In this document: positions 1 to 5,993 of the stretch, one piece after another
Position numbering within the stretch: position 1 is the first letter of the stretch
Layout: each line of letters begins with the position of its first letter
Source of the DNA: Planctomycetaceae bacterium
GTDB taxonomy: Bacteria > Planctomycetota > Planctomycetia > Pirellulales > Thermoguttaceae
Direction: 5' to 3'
Length of the DNA: 9,807 bases
Assembly (NCBI GenBank): GCA_031288765.1
Contig: JAITQV010000102.1
Span: 1-9,807, forward strand
Translations under genes and position numbers: made by a program
The notes under the pieces: generated by a model
Seen by the model: only the letters and a program-made list of their open reading frames with translations
Database searches by the model: none
Told to the model about the DNA's origin: nothing

Positions 1-87
1 TGTTCATGTACAGGCGAAAATGTTGCGTTTGAGTGTATAAAATTTTCATCAAGTGTACTCTTTTCGCTTGTACTTGACCAGTGAACA
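1..87. repeat. Imperfect long inverted repeat at left edge
   Basis: Positions 1-6 (TGTTCA) are the reverse complement of 82-87, and 8-20 pair with 61-73 at 12 of 13 positions (GTACAGGCGAAAA against GTACAAGCGAAAA). The 40-nt centre contains a further short pairing (31-34 with 57-60). As RNA this could fold into a long interrupted hairpin. It is cut by the window edge, so the outer stem may continue to the left. It could be the end of a mobile element, a terminator or a structured RNA; the sequence does not decide. Confidence 0.45.
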
Positions 88-219
88 GATAAAAAAATCA
101 TCAAGAATTCTTGTAAACACCACTACATGAGGTAAAATGCTAAATAGTTTCTGTGCCGTAATACTTCATAACCTATTTATAATCAAGACTTTAACTTTAC
201 TTTCTATTCCCGGTGAACA

Positions 220-298
220 GTAAGTTTTTTGGAGCGTGAACCGGGGCGTGAACAGCCACTTATATGTTTTCACAAGTCTCTAAAATATAAAAACTTAC
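220..298. repeat. 10-bp inverted repeat with GTGAAC motifs inside
   Basis: GTAAGTTTTT at 220-229 is perfectly complementary to AAAAACTTAC at 289-298, with about 59 nt between. The octamer GTGAACAG occurs at 81-88, 213-220 and 248-255, and GCGTGAAC occurs at 234-241 and 246-253. No open reading frame explains the block from 88 to 426. It may be a structured untranslated region or decayed repeat DNA; no function is assigned. Confidence 0.35.
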
Positions 299-311
299 GT
301 CGACTGTGCGT

Positions 312-362
312 GAGATAGGCGACCTCACGGCGAAGGGTTTTCACCCAACGGTTGCCTACCTC
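312..362. repeat. REP-like hairpin element, copy 1
   Basis: Positions 312-323 pair with 351-362 at 10 of 12 positions. The enclosed core starting GGCGAAGG, then a T run, then CACCC and ACGGTT (330-353) closely matches a second copy at 6984-7009. Two related hairpins in different intergenic regions suggest a small dispersed repeat family. No gene lies across it. Confidence 0.45.
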
Positions 363-426
363 TTGAATTGTTAATCAAAAGATTGGCGAACGGTTGTTTT
401 GTTGTTAATATCCCGCCAACATATGT

Positions 427-541
427 GAATGTGCGAATTTCACACACGTGAATGTGCAAACCTCACACACGGGAATGTGCGAACCTCACACACGGGAATG
501 TGCGAATCTCACACACGGGAATGTGCGAACCTCACACACAG
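427..541. repeat. 23-bp tandem repeat array, five units
   Basis: Five directly adjacent units begin at 427, 450, 473, 496 and 519. Each begins GAATGTGC and ends around CACACACG. The units differ at only a few positions, mainly in the centre and the last two bases. There are no spacers, so this is not a CRISPR array. Each unit has TGTG followed by CACA and can form a weak stem. A 63-codon frame at 429-620 runs through the array but changes frame phase with each unit, so it is unlikely to be a gene. The array lies beyond the 3' end of proB. Confidence 0.85.
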
Positions 542-542
542 G

Positions 543-563
543 AATCGTCGAATCACGACGATT
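543..563. repeat. Perfect 8-bp stem hairpin next to the 23-bp array
   Basis: AATCGTCG at 543-550 and CGACGATT at 556-563 are perfectly complementary around the five-base loop AATCA. It starts directly after the last 23-bp unit and shares that unit's GAAT start, so it may be a diverged or converted end unit. No T run follows on either strand, so a classical terminator is not supported. Confidence 0.6.
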
Positions 564-607
564 AGAATTTGTGAGGTAGGTAGATTGGAATCGTTGTGTT
601 GCGGACG

Positions 608-649
608 AAAAACAGATTAGTTAGTAATGATTAACTTTATCGGCTGTTT
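608..649 (-). terminator. Possible proB terminator
   Basis: Read on the minus strand, AAACAG (649-644) can pair with CTGTTT (615-610), and the second arm runs into five T residues. An inner GTTA/TAAC pairing lies between. The stem is short and the loop long, so the call is weak. It begins 9 bp after the proB stop codon. Confidence 0.3.
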
Positions 650-657
650 AATTTTAT

Positions 658-1797
658 TTAGTTGACGAGTTGTAAATTGTCACGGTGGACAACTTCAGCA
701 TAACCGGTTGTTCCCAAAATGGTTTGGATTTCGGAAGTCTTTTTGCCCTTGATTGAAAGAACCTCTTTAAGCCCGTAATTCGTCAATCCCCTGGCAATCT
801 CTTTGCCGTTATTGTCCACAAGGGACACAATCCCGCCCTTCTCAAATGTCCCGCCGGCATCAAGAATACCTATCGGCAACAGACTTTTACCCTTGCGGCA
901 AACCGCCTCAACCGCCCCCGCATCAAGAATAAGCCGACCTTCCGTACGTACCGCATATCCAAGCCAACGTTTCCGCGCTGTTAGAAAACTGTTCTGCATT
1001 AGAAACACCGTCCCAACTTCCTTAGCGGCAAACAAATCACCAAGAGTTTCAGGACAATCCCCATTAGCGATAATGACGTTGCCGCCCGAACCCGTAATCA
1101 TTTTTGCCGCTTTAAGCTTGCTGGACATTCCGCCCTTGCTGCGGTTTGAATGCTTTTCAGCAACCAATTTCATTAAGTCGGGCGACCAGTTTTCCACCAT
1201 CGGAATAAGTTGAGCGTCGGGGTTGTTCGGGGCACGGTCGTACAACCCGTCAACATCCGTCAATAATATTAGCAAAGGCGTTTCAAAGAGGTTGGCAACC
1301 AACGCCGCCAAACGGTCATTGTCGCCGAATGTTGTATGGAGTTCGTCAACGCTGACAGTGTCGTTTTCGTTAATGATCGGCAAGGCTCCATAATCAAGAA
1401 TGGTTCGAATCGTGTTGCGGGCATTGAGATAACGTTTTCGGTTGGAAAGGTCGTCGGCAGTCAGCAAAACCTGCGCCGAATGGACTCCATGACGGTTTAG
1501 AAAACGTTCGTAAGTTTCAATCAATTTCCCTTGTCCGATGGCGGCAACGGCTTGGAGTTGGGAGAGTTCGGCGGGGCGTTCGGTCAGCCCAAGACGCCCC
1601 ATTCCCGCCCCAACCGCACCCGAACTCACCAATATAATACGCTTCTTTTGAAGAATCATCCGGCAAAGATTGTCCGTCAACTCCGCAATCCGCCCCTCAT
1701 TCAACAAACCATGGGAATCCGTTAGGACATTGGTTCCGACTTTGACAACCACCACATCGGACGTCTTCAAAATTTCATCACGCAACAACGACGGCAT
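658..1797 (-). CDS. proB: Glutamate 5-kinase with PUA domain
   Basis: ProB phosphorylates L-glutamate with ATP to gamma-glutamyl phosphate, the first and usually feedback-controlled step of proline synthesis, in the cytoplasm. Counting from the ATG, the amino acid kinase domain covers about 14-275. It shows KVGTNVLT near 19, SSGAVGAG near 58, NENDTVS near 143, FGDNDR near 157 and TDVDGLY near 180. The usual GTGGM motif appears as SKGGMSSKLKAAK near 220. The last 90 residues match a C-terminal PUA domain. The 379-aa length fits the full two-domain form. An upstream TTG at 1815 would add six residues (MSILGI); the ATG at 1797 is preferred because similar proteins begin near here, but neither start has a clear Shine-Dalgarno site. 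proA is not in view. Confidence 0.95.
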   Translation of the reverse strand: MPSLLRDEILKTSDVVVVKVGTNVLTDSHGLLNEGRIAELTDNLCRMILQKKRIILVSSGAVGAGMGRLGLTERPAELSQLQAVAAIGQGKLIETYERFLNRHGVHSAQVLLTADDLSNRKRYLNARNTIRTILDYGALPIINENDTVSVDELHTTFGDNDRLAALVANLFETPLLILLTDVDGLYDRAPNNPDAQLIPMVENWSPDLMKLVAEKHSNRSKGGMSSKLKAAKMITGSGGNVIIANGDCPETLGDLFAAKEVGTVFLMQNSFLTARKRWLGYAVRTEGRLILDAGAVEAVCRKGKSLLPIGILDAGGTFEKGGIVSLVDNNGKEIARGLTNYGLKEVLSIKGKKTSEIQTILGTTGYAEVVHRDNLQLVN

Positions 1798-1868
1798 AAT
1801 ACCAAGAATGGACAAATTTGTAAGTTCTTAATCTCGTTCCCAAACCGGTCGGCTTCCAAAATAGAAAA

Positions 1869-2122
1869 CACAGGCGGATTTGTAACTGTCTATTTTATTT
1901 AACCACAGAATACACGGATCACATGGAAATTAGTAAATTGATACGATCACAAGTTTCATTTTTAAGGAACAAAATGAATACAATAACAAAAAAACATTTT
2001 TCTGTCCTATGCCCTATAAATAAACCAACCTTGAAGTTGTATGCCGTTACTATTTACAAATTCCGTGTATTTCGTGTATTCAGTGGTTAATAAATAGACA
2101 ATTACGAAGTTTTGTGCCTGTG
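1869..2122. repeat. 254-bp element with long imperfect terminal inverted repeats
   Basis: The left end (1869-1918) and the reverse complement of the right end (2062-2122) share CACAGGC, then GTAA-TGTCTATTT, then TTAACCAC-GAATACACG, with small gaps. The AT-rich centre is about 140 bp and holds another perfect 8-bp hairpin (1955-1962 with 1971-1978). There is no open frame of note, so it is not an autonomous insertion sequence. It resembles a MITE or a large palindromic intergenic repeat. The right end lies 13 bp past the phosphatase stop codon, so the hairpin could also end that transcript. No target-site duplication was recognised. Confidence 0.6.
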
Positions 2123-2135
2123 TAATGCGAAAGAG

Positions 2136-3404
2136 TTAAGATTTTTTCTTTGAACTTAGTTTTTTCAATTCCCGCATTAAAAGATTGATTGCCATCGCGT
2201 AATTTTGGATAGCAACAACTAAGTTTTGTGTCTTAACAGCGTCAACGGCTTTCTTTTCATATTGGTTGGCTTCGTCCGAATTAATACTGAGTTGCTGCCC
2301 TTTCGTCGCCTGACGTAATTCGTAAAGAATTTTCGACAACGTTACCGCAAATTCATGGCTTGGAGCACATGCTGTTTGGGTGTACGGTACTTTACCGCCG
2401 GATTGGATGTTTTGGAGGAACGGCGAACCTTCAAAAAGCGGCTTTTTGGCAAGCATCAGAAAAAAAACCGCCGTAAATACGGTTATTACGGCAAACAGAC
2501 CGCTAACCGGAATGTTCCCCAGAAGAAAACCGAAAATTGCTCCCATTCCCCCCAAAACCGTCGCCCCCAACACCAGCCAACTCGAAAACGGAATTTTTAA
2601 TTCCGCATCAACCTCTTGTGTTGCTGCGGAAGACTCTACGGCTTGCGCAATGACAACAGTAATATTGTCGGGACCGCCGCGGAGATTGGCGAGGTTTACT
2701 AACGTTTCAGCGGCGGTTTCAGGGAGAAAAACGGTGAGGAGTTCGCCGATTTCACGGTCGGAGATTTGCCCGCTCAAACCGTCGCTGCACGCTAAAAATG
2801 TATCGCCGACCGTTATCGGATAAGGACCTTCCAAATCAACAACCAACTTCTCCGTCGGTCCCAACGAACGGGTAATTTGATTCTTGGGAATATAACTCGG
2901 AGCCTGATTAAAAGGCAAATCCGTTGCCATGCAAACTTCCCAGACAAGACTGTGGTCAAACGTCAACTGTTCAATAACATGATTACGAACCCGATAAACC
3001 CGTGAATCGCCGACATGAGCAATTAAAAGACCTTGCGGCAACATCGTGAAGGCGTCGCAGGTTGTTCCCATATCACGGTAAGCGTCTTCCCGCCGGCTTT
3101 TTTCTTTGATGATTCGGTGGGCGTCGTACACGGATTGAACCAATGCCTGCGAAGGTGATTCGTTGGTTCTCTTGAAATAGCTTTGAACAACGGTTTCCAC
3201 CGCCAGATGACTGGCAACTTCGCCGGCAACATGAGCCCCCATTCCGTCGGCAACAATAAACAAATGCCCGCGATCCAGCCATTGCCGGGCAGTGGAGGCG
3301 ATTTTGACCGCATACGAATCCTGATTATTTGCCCGCCGCAAACCAATATCAGAGAGAGCAGTATAACGAACACCTTTTTTCCAATAAGCCGAATCCTGAT
3401 TCAT
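2136..3404 (-). CDS. Membrane-anchored PP2C-family Ser/Thr phosphatase
   Basis: This PPM/PP2C phosphatase (422 aa) is expected to remove phosphate from Ser/Thr residues of proteins using two metal ions. The catalytic domain is residues 10-255. Metal-site motifs are visible: the N-terminal SDIGLRRANNQDS (18-30), ADGMGAHVAGE with D53, HVGDSRVY with D133, CSDGLSG with D208, and GGPDNITVV with D246. Two hydrophobic segments (about 275-297 and 300-319) form a membrane hairpin, so the catalytic domain and the 100-residue C-terminal tail are both probably cytoplasmic. The tail from about 375 is helical and resembles a single TPR- or MIT-like hairpin (inference). The ATG has no obvious Shine-Dalgarno site. 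No partner kinase is in the window. Confidence 0.92.
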   Translation of the reverse strand: MNQDSAYWKKGVRYTALSDIGLRRANNQDSYAVKIASTARQWLDRGHLFIVADGMGAHVAGEVASHLAVETVVQSYFKRTNESPSQALVQSVYDAHRIIKEKSRREDAYRDMGTTCDAFTMLPQGLLIAHVGDSRVYRVRNHVIEQLTFDHSLVWEVCMATDLPFNQAPSYIPKNQITRSLGPTEKLVVDLEGPYPITVGDTFLACSDGLSGQISDREIGELLTVFLPETAAETLVNLANLRGGPDNITVVIAQAVESSAATQEVDAELKIPFSSWLVLGATVLGGMGAIFGFLLGNIPVSGLFAVITVFTAVFFLMLAKKPLFEGSPFLQNIQSGGKVPYTQTACAPSHEFAVTLSKILYELRQATKGQQLSINSDEANQYEKKAVDAVKTQNLVVAIQNYAMAINLLMRELKKLSSKKKS

Positions 3405-3555
3405 GCTGTGGTGAAAACAGTTGAAATTTCTGGTTTATCGACACGGCAACAACTCAACAGTTCCCGAAACCGGAATAACCTCTAAAACCGGATCGGCGAT
3501 ACGATTATAGTATAAACCGTATAAATATTCTTAAAATCAAAGAAAACGTATTACT

Positions 3556-3585
3556 ATTATAGCCGGAATCAACCGGTTCAATCAA
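3556..3585 (-). promoter_or_regulatory. Sigma-70-type promoter for the PP2C gene
   Basis: On the minus strand TTGATT (3585-3580) is followed after 18 bp by a perfect TATAAT (3561-3556). Transcription would begin near 3550 and leave a leader of about 145 nt before the ATG. The spacer contains the palindrome AACCGGTT (3571-3578), a possible operator. The remainder of 3405-3689 shows AT-rich sequence and no gene. Confidence 0.5.
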
Positions 3586-3689
3586 GCAAGCCCCCAAAAA
3601 TATCAAAATCTTTTTCCCGCAATAAAAAAAATGATCAGATAATGTTATGCTTTATAATTGTATTACGAATTAAAAACCGTAACCGCCAA

Positions 3690-4511
3690 TCACCTATTTT
3701 TAATTCTCTGCATTCTTTGTCTGCGGGCTTCGTAAAACAAAACGGCGGCGGCGTTGGAAACATTGAGGCTGTCGGCAATCCCGCACATAGGAAGTGAAAT
3801 TGTTGTCATATCGTTGCCGTTCCAAATATCGGAAAGTCCGTCCGCTTCATTGCCGAGAACAATTGCCGCCGGTTGGCAAAAATCGTAATCCGTATAAGAA
3901 ATCATGCCGTTACAACGCGCAACCGCACAACGGATTTTATGTTGCCGAAGCCAATCTATTGCCGATACGGAATCCATTGTTGCGTGCGGAATTTGAAAAA
4001 CGGTTCCTAAACTGCTTCGGATGGTGTTCGGATTATAAAGGTCGGCAATAGAATCCGCCACAATAATTCCGTCAAGACCCGCCCCGTCCGCACTGCGAAA
4101 AACGGCACCGGAATTGCCCGGTTTTTCGATACGTTCCAAAACAGCAAGCAAAGGAACAGGAACGGAACAAATTTTCAGTTCAAATAATTTCGCCGGTTCT
4201 TTCGGAATTTCGGCAACAACAACAATTCCTTCATTTCTGTCACCGAAAGAGATTTTTTCAAGTAAGGTATTGGAAACAAGGTAGAACTGATTTGTCGGCA
4301 ACACATTTTTCCCAAACGTTTTTGAAAAGCCGTCGATTGTTTCTTTATTGCCGAACACTTCAAGAATGTTGATGCCGCAGCGGAATGCTCGTTGGATTTC
4401 GCGGATACCGTCAATTAGAAACCGCCCCGAACTTCGGCGATATTTACCGTCGCGTAATTTGATAACCTCCTTAATTTTCCGGTTCGATGAACTGGTAATT
4501 TCAGTAAACAT
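3690..4511 (-). CDS. SpoU/TrmH-family RNA 2'-O-methyltransferase
   Basis: Members of this SPOUT family use S-adenosylmethionine to methylate the ribose 2'-OH of tRNA or rRNA. The 273-aa protein has an N-terminal L30e-like substrate-binding domain (about 5-100) with SSSNRKIKEVIKLRDGKYR and FLIDGIREIQRA. The C-terminal knotted catalytic domain (about 120-265) shows motif 1 (EKPGNSGAVFRSADGAG, N133 and R139), motif 2 (VLGNEADGLS, 218-227) and motif 3 (ISLPMCGIADSLNVSNAAA, 238-256). The layout is closer to the rRNA 23S-type (YsgA/RlmB-like) subgroup than to TrmH proper, but the exact target cannot be read from sequence. The ATG has no strong Shine-Dalgarno site. It lies 34 bp downstream of a toxin gene on the same strand, so readthrough is possible. 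Confidence 0.9.
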   Translation of the reverse strand: MFTEITSSSNRKIKEVIKLRDGKYRRSSGRFLIDGIREIQRAFRCGINILEVFGNKETIDGFSKTFGKNVLPTNQFYLVSNTLLEKISFGDRNEGIVVVAEIPKEPAKLFELKICSVPVPLLAVLERIEKPGNSGAVFRSADGAGLDGIIVADSIADLYNPNTIRSSLGTVFQIPHATMDSVSAIDWLRQHKIRCAVARCNGMISYTDYDFCQPAAIVLGNEADGLSDIWNGNDMTTISLPMCGIADSLNVSNAAAVLFYEARRQRMQRIKNR

Positions 4512-4545
4512 AACTTGTCATTGTCTGTTTTATTAGATCTTTTCG

Positions 4546-4935
4546 CTAACTTTCATAATCAGGTCTAAATATTTCGATATTTAAGTCTTGTATTATTTTA
4601 TAATGTTTATAATTTGCAGTTAATAGTGTTTCCTGATTTTCTCGCGCGGTTACTCCAATTATTGCATCTCCTAATTCTAATGAATTACTTAAATAATAAT
4701 TTTCTACCAAGAACATTGATCGAACAGAAATATTTTCATTTATTTGTATTATTTTTACATTCCATTTTTTCAAATACTTTTTTAACGTTTGTAATTCATT
4801 TTTATTTCTCATACCTTGGATCAATTCCATATAAGTTATAACTGAGATATTGAAAGGAATATATTTTTTTATAATGTTCAATGCGTTTTTATTCCCTTTG
4901 AAATACCATATTAGTACATCAGTATCAATAATCAT
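4546..4935 (-). CDS. vapC: PIN-domain toxin, VapC type
   Basis: This 129-aa PIN-domain protein is a predicted metal-dependent ribonuclease toxin of a type II toxin-antitoxin pair. The acidic residues expected at the active site are present: D4 and D6 in IIDTDVLIWYFKG, E37 in YMELIQG and D90 in ELGDAIIG. The C-terminal TANYKHY (106-112) matches the usual T-x-N-x-K-H-F/Y end motif. A GGGAG site lies six bases before the ATG. The start overlaps the antitoxin stop by 4 bp (ATGA), indicating translational coupling. The exact RNA target is unknown. The gene is markedly AT-rich compared with the methyltransferase gene next to it, a sign of horizontal acquisition. Confidence 0.9.
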   Translation of the reverse strand: MIIDTDVLIWYFKGNKNALNIIKKYIPFNISVITYMELIQGMRNKNELQTLKKYLKKWNVKIIQINENISVRSMFLVENYYLSNSLELGDAIIGVTARENQETLLTANYKHYKIIQDLNIEIFRPDYES

Positions 4936-5174
4936 AATTTTCTCCCTTGCCGCATTTTCCTCACATAAGAGGTTACATCATCTAAGTCGGTTCTGTCTTT
5001 CCATAAGCCGAACAATTCTTTTTCGGAACCGTCTGATTCCATAGATTCCTTGCCTAAAGGTATGATCTTAGCATAAGCCTTGCCGTTATACATTATAGTT
5101 ACATCATGTCCTTGACCGACATGAGAGATAATCTCATCGGATTGAATTTTTAATTCTTCCATTGTTATTTCCAT
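4932..5174 (-). CDS. Phd/YefM-type antitoxin of the VapC-like toxin
   Basis: This 80-aa protein is the likely antitoxin for the PIN toxin that follows it. Residues 1-45 have the Phd/YefM-type DNA-binding fold pattern (ITMEELKIQSDEIISHVGQG, then VTIMYNGKAYAKIIPL). The C-terminal part (FGLWKDRTDLDDVTSYVRKM) has the W-K-D-R and Y-V-R-x-x-R pattern seen in antitoxins that wrap a PIN toxin. A strong GGAGG Shine-Dalgarno site (5182-5186) sits seven bases before the ATG. The antitoxin is first in the operon, as usual, and should repress its own promoter in the shared upstream region. Confidence 0.88.
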   Translation of the reverse strand: MEITMEELKIQSDEIISHVGQGHDVTIMYNGKAYAKIIPLGKESMESDGSEKELFGLWKDRTDLDDVTSYVRKMRQGRKL

Positions 5175-5212
5175 AATTTATCCTCCATAAACCAATTTAT
5201 AGGATTTTCCGC

Positions 5213-5266
5213 TTGACAGATTATTTTTATAAAATTATACTATAAATTATACTAAATTATAAGGAG
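5213..5266 (+). promoter_or_regulatory. Promoter, candidate operator repeats and RBS of the plus-strand antitoxin operon
   Basis: TTGACA (5213-5218), a 17-bp spacer and TATACT (5236-5241) form a near-consensus promoter. The 11-mer AAATTATACTA occurs at 5232-5242 and 5244-5254, with a partial third copy (AAATTATA) at 5254-5261. The first copy covers the -10 box, so binding there would block transcription. TTATA at 5227-5231 and TATAA at 5241-5245 also form an inverted repeat. AAGGAG (5261-5266) is a strong ribosome site seven bases before the ATG. The whole 5175-5273 gap is shared with the divergent minus-strand antitoxin gene. Confidence 0.75.
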
Positions 5267-5273
5267 TTTATTA

Positions 5274-5480
5274 ATGAACAAAGTTACACTTTCCAATAAA
5301 TATCAAATTATTATTCCCAAAGAAGTCAGGGAGGAAATCGGTTTAAAAGCGGGAGTTTCTTTTGAAGTAATTACCTACGTCAACAGGATTGAATTGGTTC
5401 CAATAAAACCAATAAAAAATTTAAAAGGAATACTAAAAGGAATAGATACCACTATTATACGGGAGGAGGATAGAATATGA
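5274..5480 (+). CDS. vapB: AbrB/MazE-type antitoxin
   Basis: This 68-aa protein has an N-terminal SpoVT-AbrB swapped-hairpin domain (about 1-45): VTLSNKYQIIIPKEVREEIGL followed by GVSFEVITYVNRIELVPI. The pattern of a Q-x-x-I-P-K-E-V-R core is typical of AbrB-fold antitoxins that bind DNA as dimers. The C-terminal tail (LKGILKGIDTTIIREEDR) is the expected toxin-binding part. It has a strong promoter and ribosome site and overlaps the next gene by 4 bp (ATGA). It is predicted to neutralise the downstream PIN toxin and to repress this operon. Confidence 0.9.
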   Translation: MNKVTLSNKYQIIIPKEVREEIGLKAGVSFEVITYVNRIELVPIKPIKNLKGILKGIDTTIIREEDRI

Positions 5481-5857
5481 ATATAATTGATTCTTCTCTT
5501 TGGCTGGAATATTTTGCGGGGACAGATTCCGGGAATATTGTATCTGAATTAATTGAAAATACCAATGATCTCATAATTCCTACTATTATTTTATATGAGG
5601 TATTTAAAAAATTATTATTGGAAACAACGGAAGATAATGCATTATTTTGTATTGCCCATATAAAACAAGGTAAGATAATTACTCTCAATGACGAATTATC
5701 TTTATCGGCGTCAAAATTAAGTATAGAATTTAAATTACCAATGGCAGACAGCATTATTTATGCAACTAATTTAAAATATAATTGTATTTTATGGACGCAA
5801 GATCGACATTTCTCAGGTCTTAATTTTGTTAATTATTTTGAAAAAAAGGTATTATAA
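5477..5857 (+). CDS. vapC: PIN-domain toxin, VapC type, second module
   Basis: This 126-aa PIN-domain protein is a second predicted ribonuclease toxin, different in sequence from the minus-strand one. Active-site acids are visible: D5 in NIIDSSLWLEYF, E41 in ILYEVFKKLL, D91 in LPMADSIIYATN and D109 in WTQDRHF. A GGAGG-rich stretch (5461-5470) lies before the ATG, which overlaps the antitoxin stop as ATGA. Its very AT-rich codons match the rest of the 4546-5857 island and differ from the flanking genes. It is the only well-supported plus-strand operon in the window. Confidence 0.9.
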   Translation: MNIIDSSLWLEYFAGTDSGNIVSELIENTNDLIIPTIILYEVFKKLLLETTEDNALFCIAHIKQGKIITLNDELSLSASKLSIEFKLPMADSIIYATNLKYNCILWTQDRHFSGLNFVNYFEKKVL

Positions 5858-5895
5858 TTTTAGGTAGTATATTGCATAACGTTTCATCTGTATTC

Positions 5896-5969
5896 GGAAC
5901 CGGAAAAAAGCGGGGGGGGACATCGGCAATTCTTTATGCCGCAACAGTTATTCCCCTCCCCGCCGTTCC
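5896..5969. terminator. Nested inverted repeats between convergent genes, possible bidirectional terminator
   Basis: The plus-strand toxin gene and the minus-strand 238-aa gene converge on a 136-bp gap. GGAAC-GG and GCGGGG (5896-5919, interrupted by an A6 run) are complementary to the stretch ending CCCCGCCGTTCC (5952-5969). Inside is a perfect CGGCA/TGCCG stem (5924-5928 with 5937-5941). The left arm includes a run of eight G residues (5912-5919). No long T run follows, so this is a structural rather than a canonical terminator call. Confidence 0.35.
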
Positions 5970-5993
5970 CAACAATCCGTATAATTTTAATTT

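Noticed and set aside
137..223. 28-codon plus-strand frame starting near a GAGG
   Set aside because: The GAGG is only four bases from the ATG, the peptide has no recognisable character and the region is full of inverted repeats.
427..541. Possible CRISPR array
   Set aside because: Units are contiguous 23-mers with no unique spacers and no cas genes nearby.
429..620. 63-codon plus-strand frame through the 23-bp array
   Set aside because: The repeat period is not a multiple of three, the content is only repeat translation and no ribosome site precedes it.
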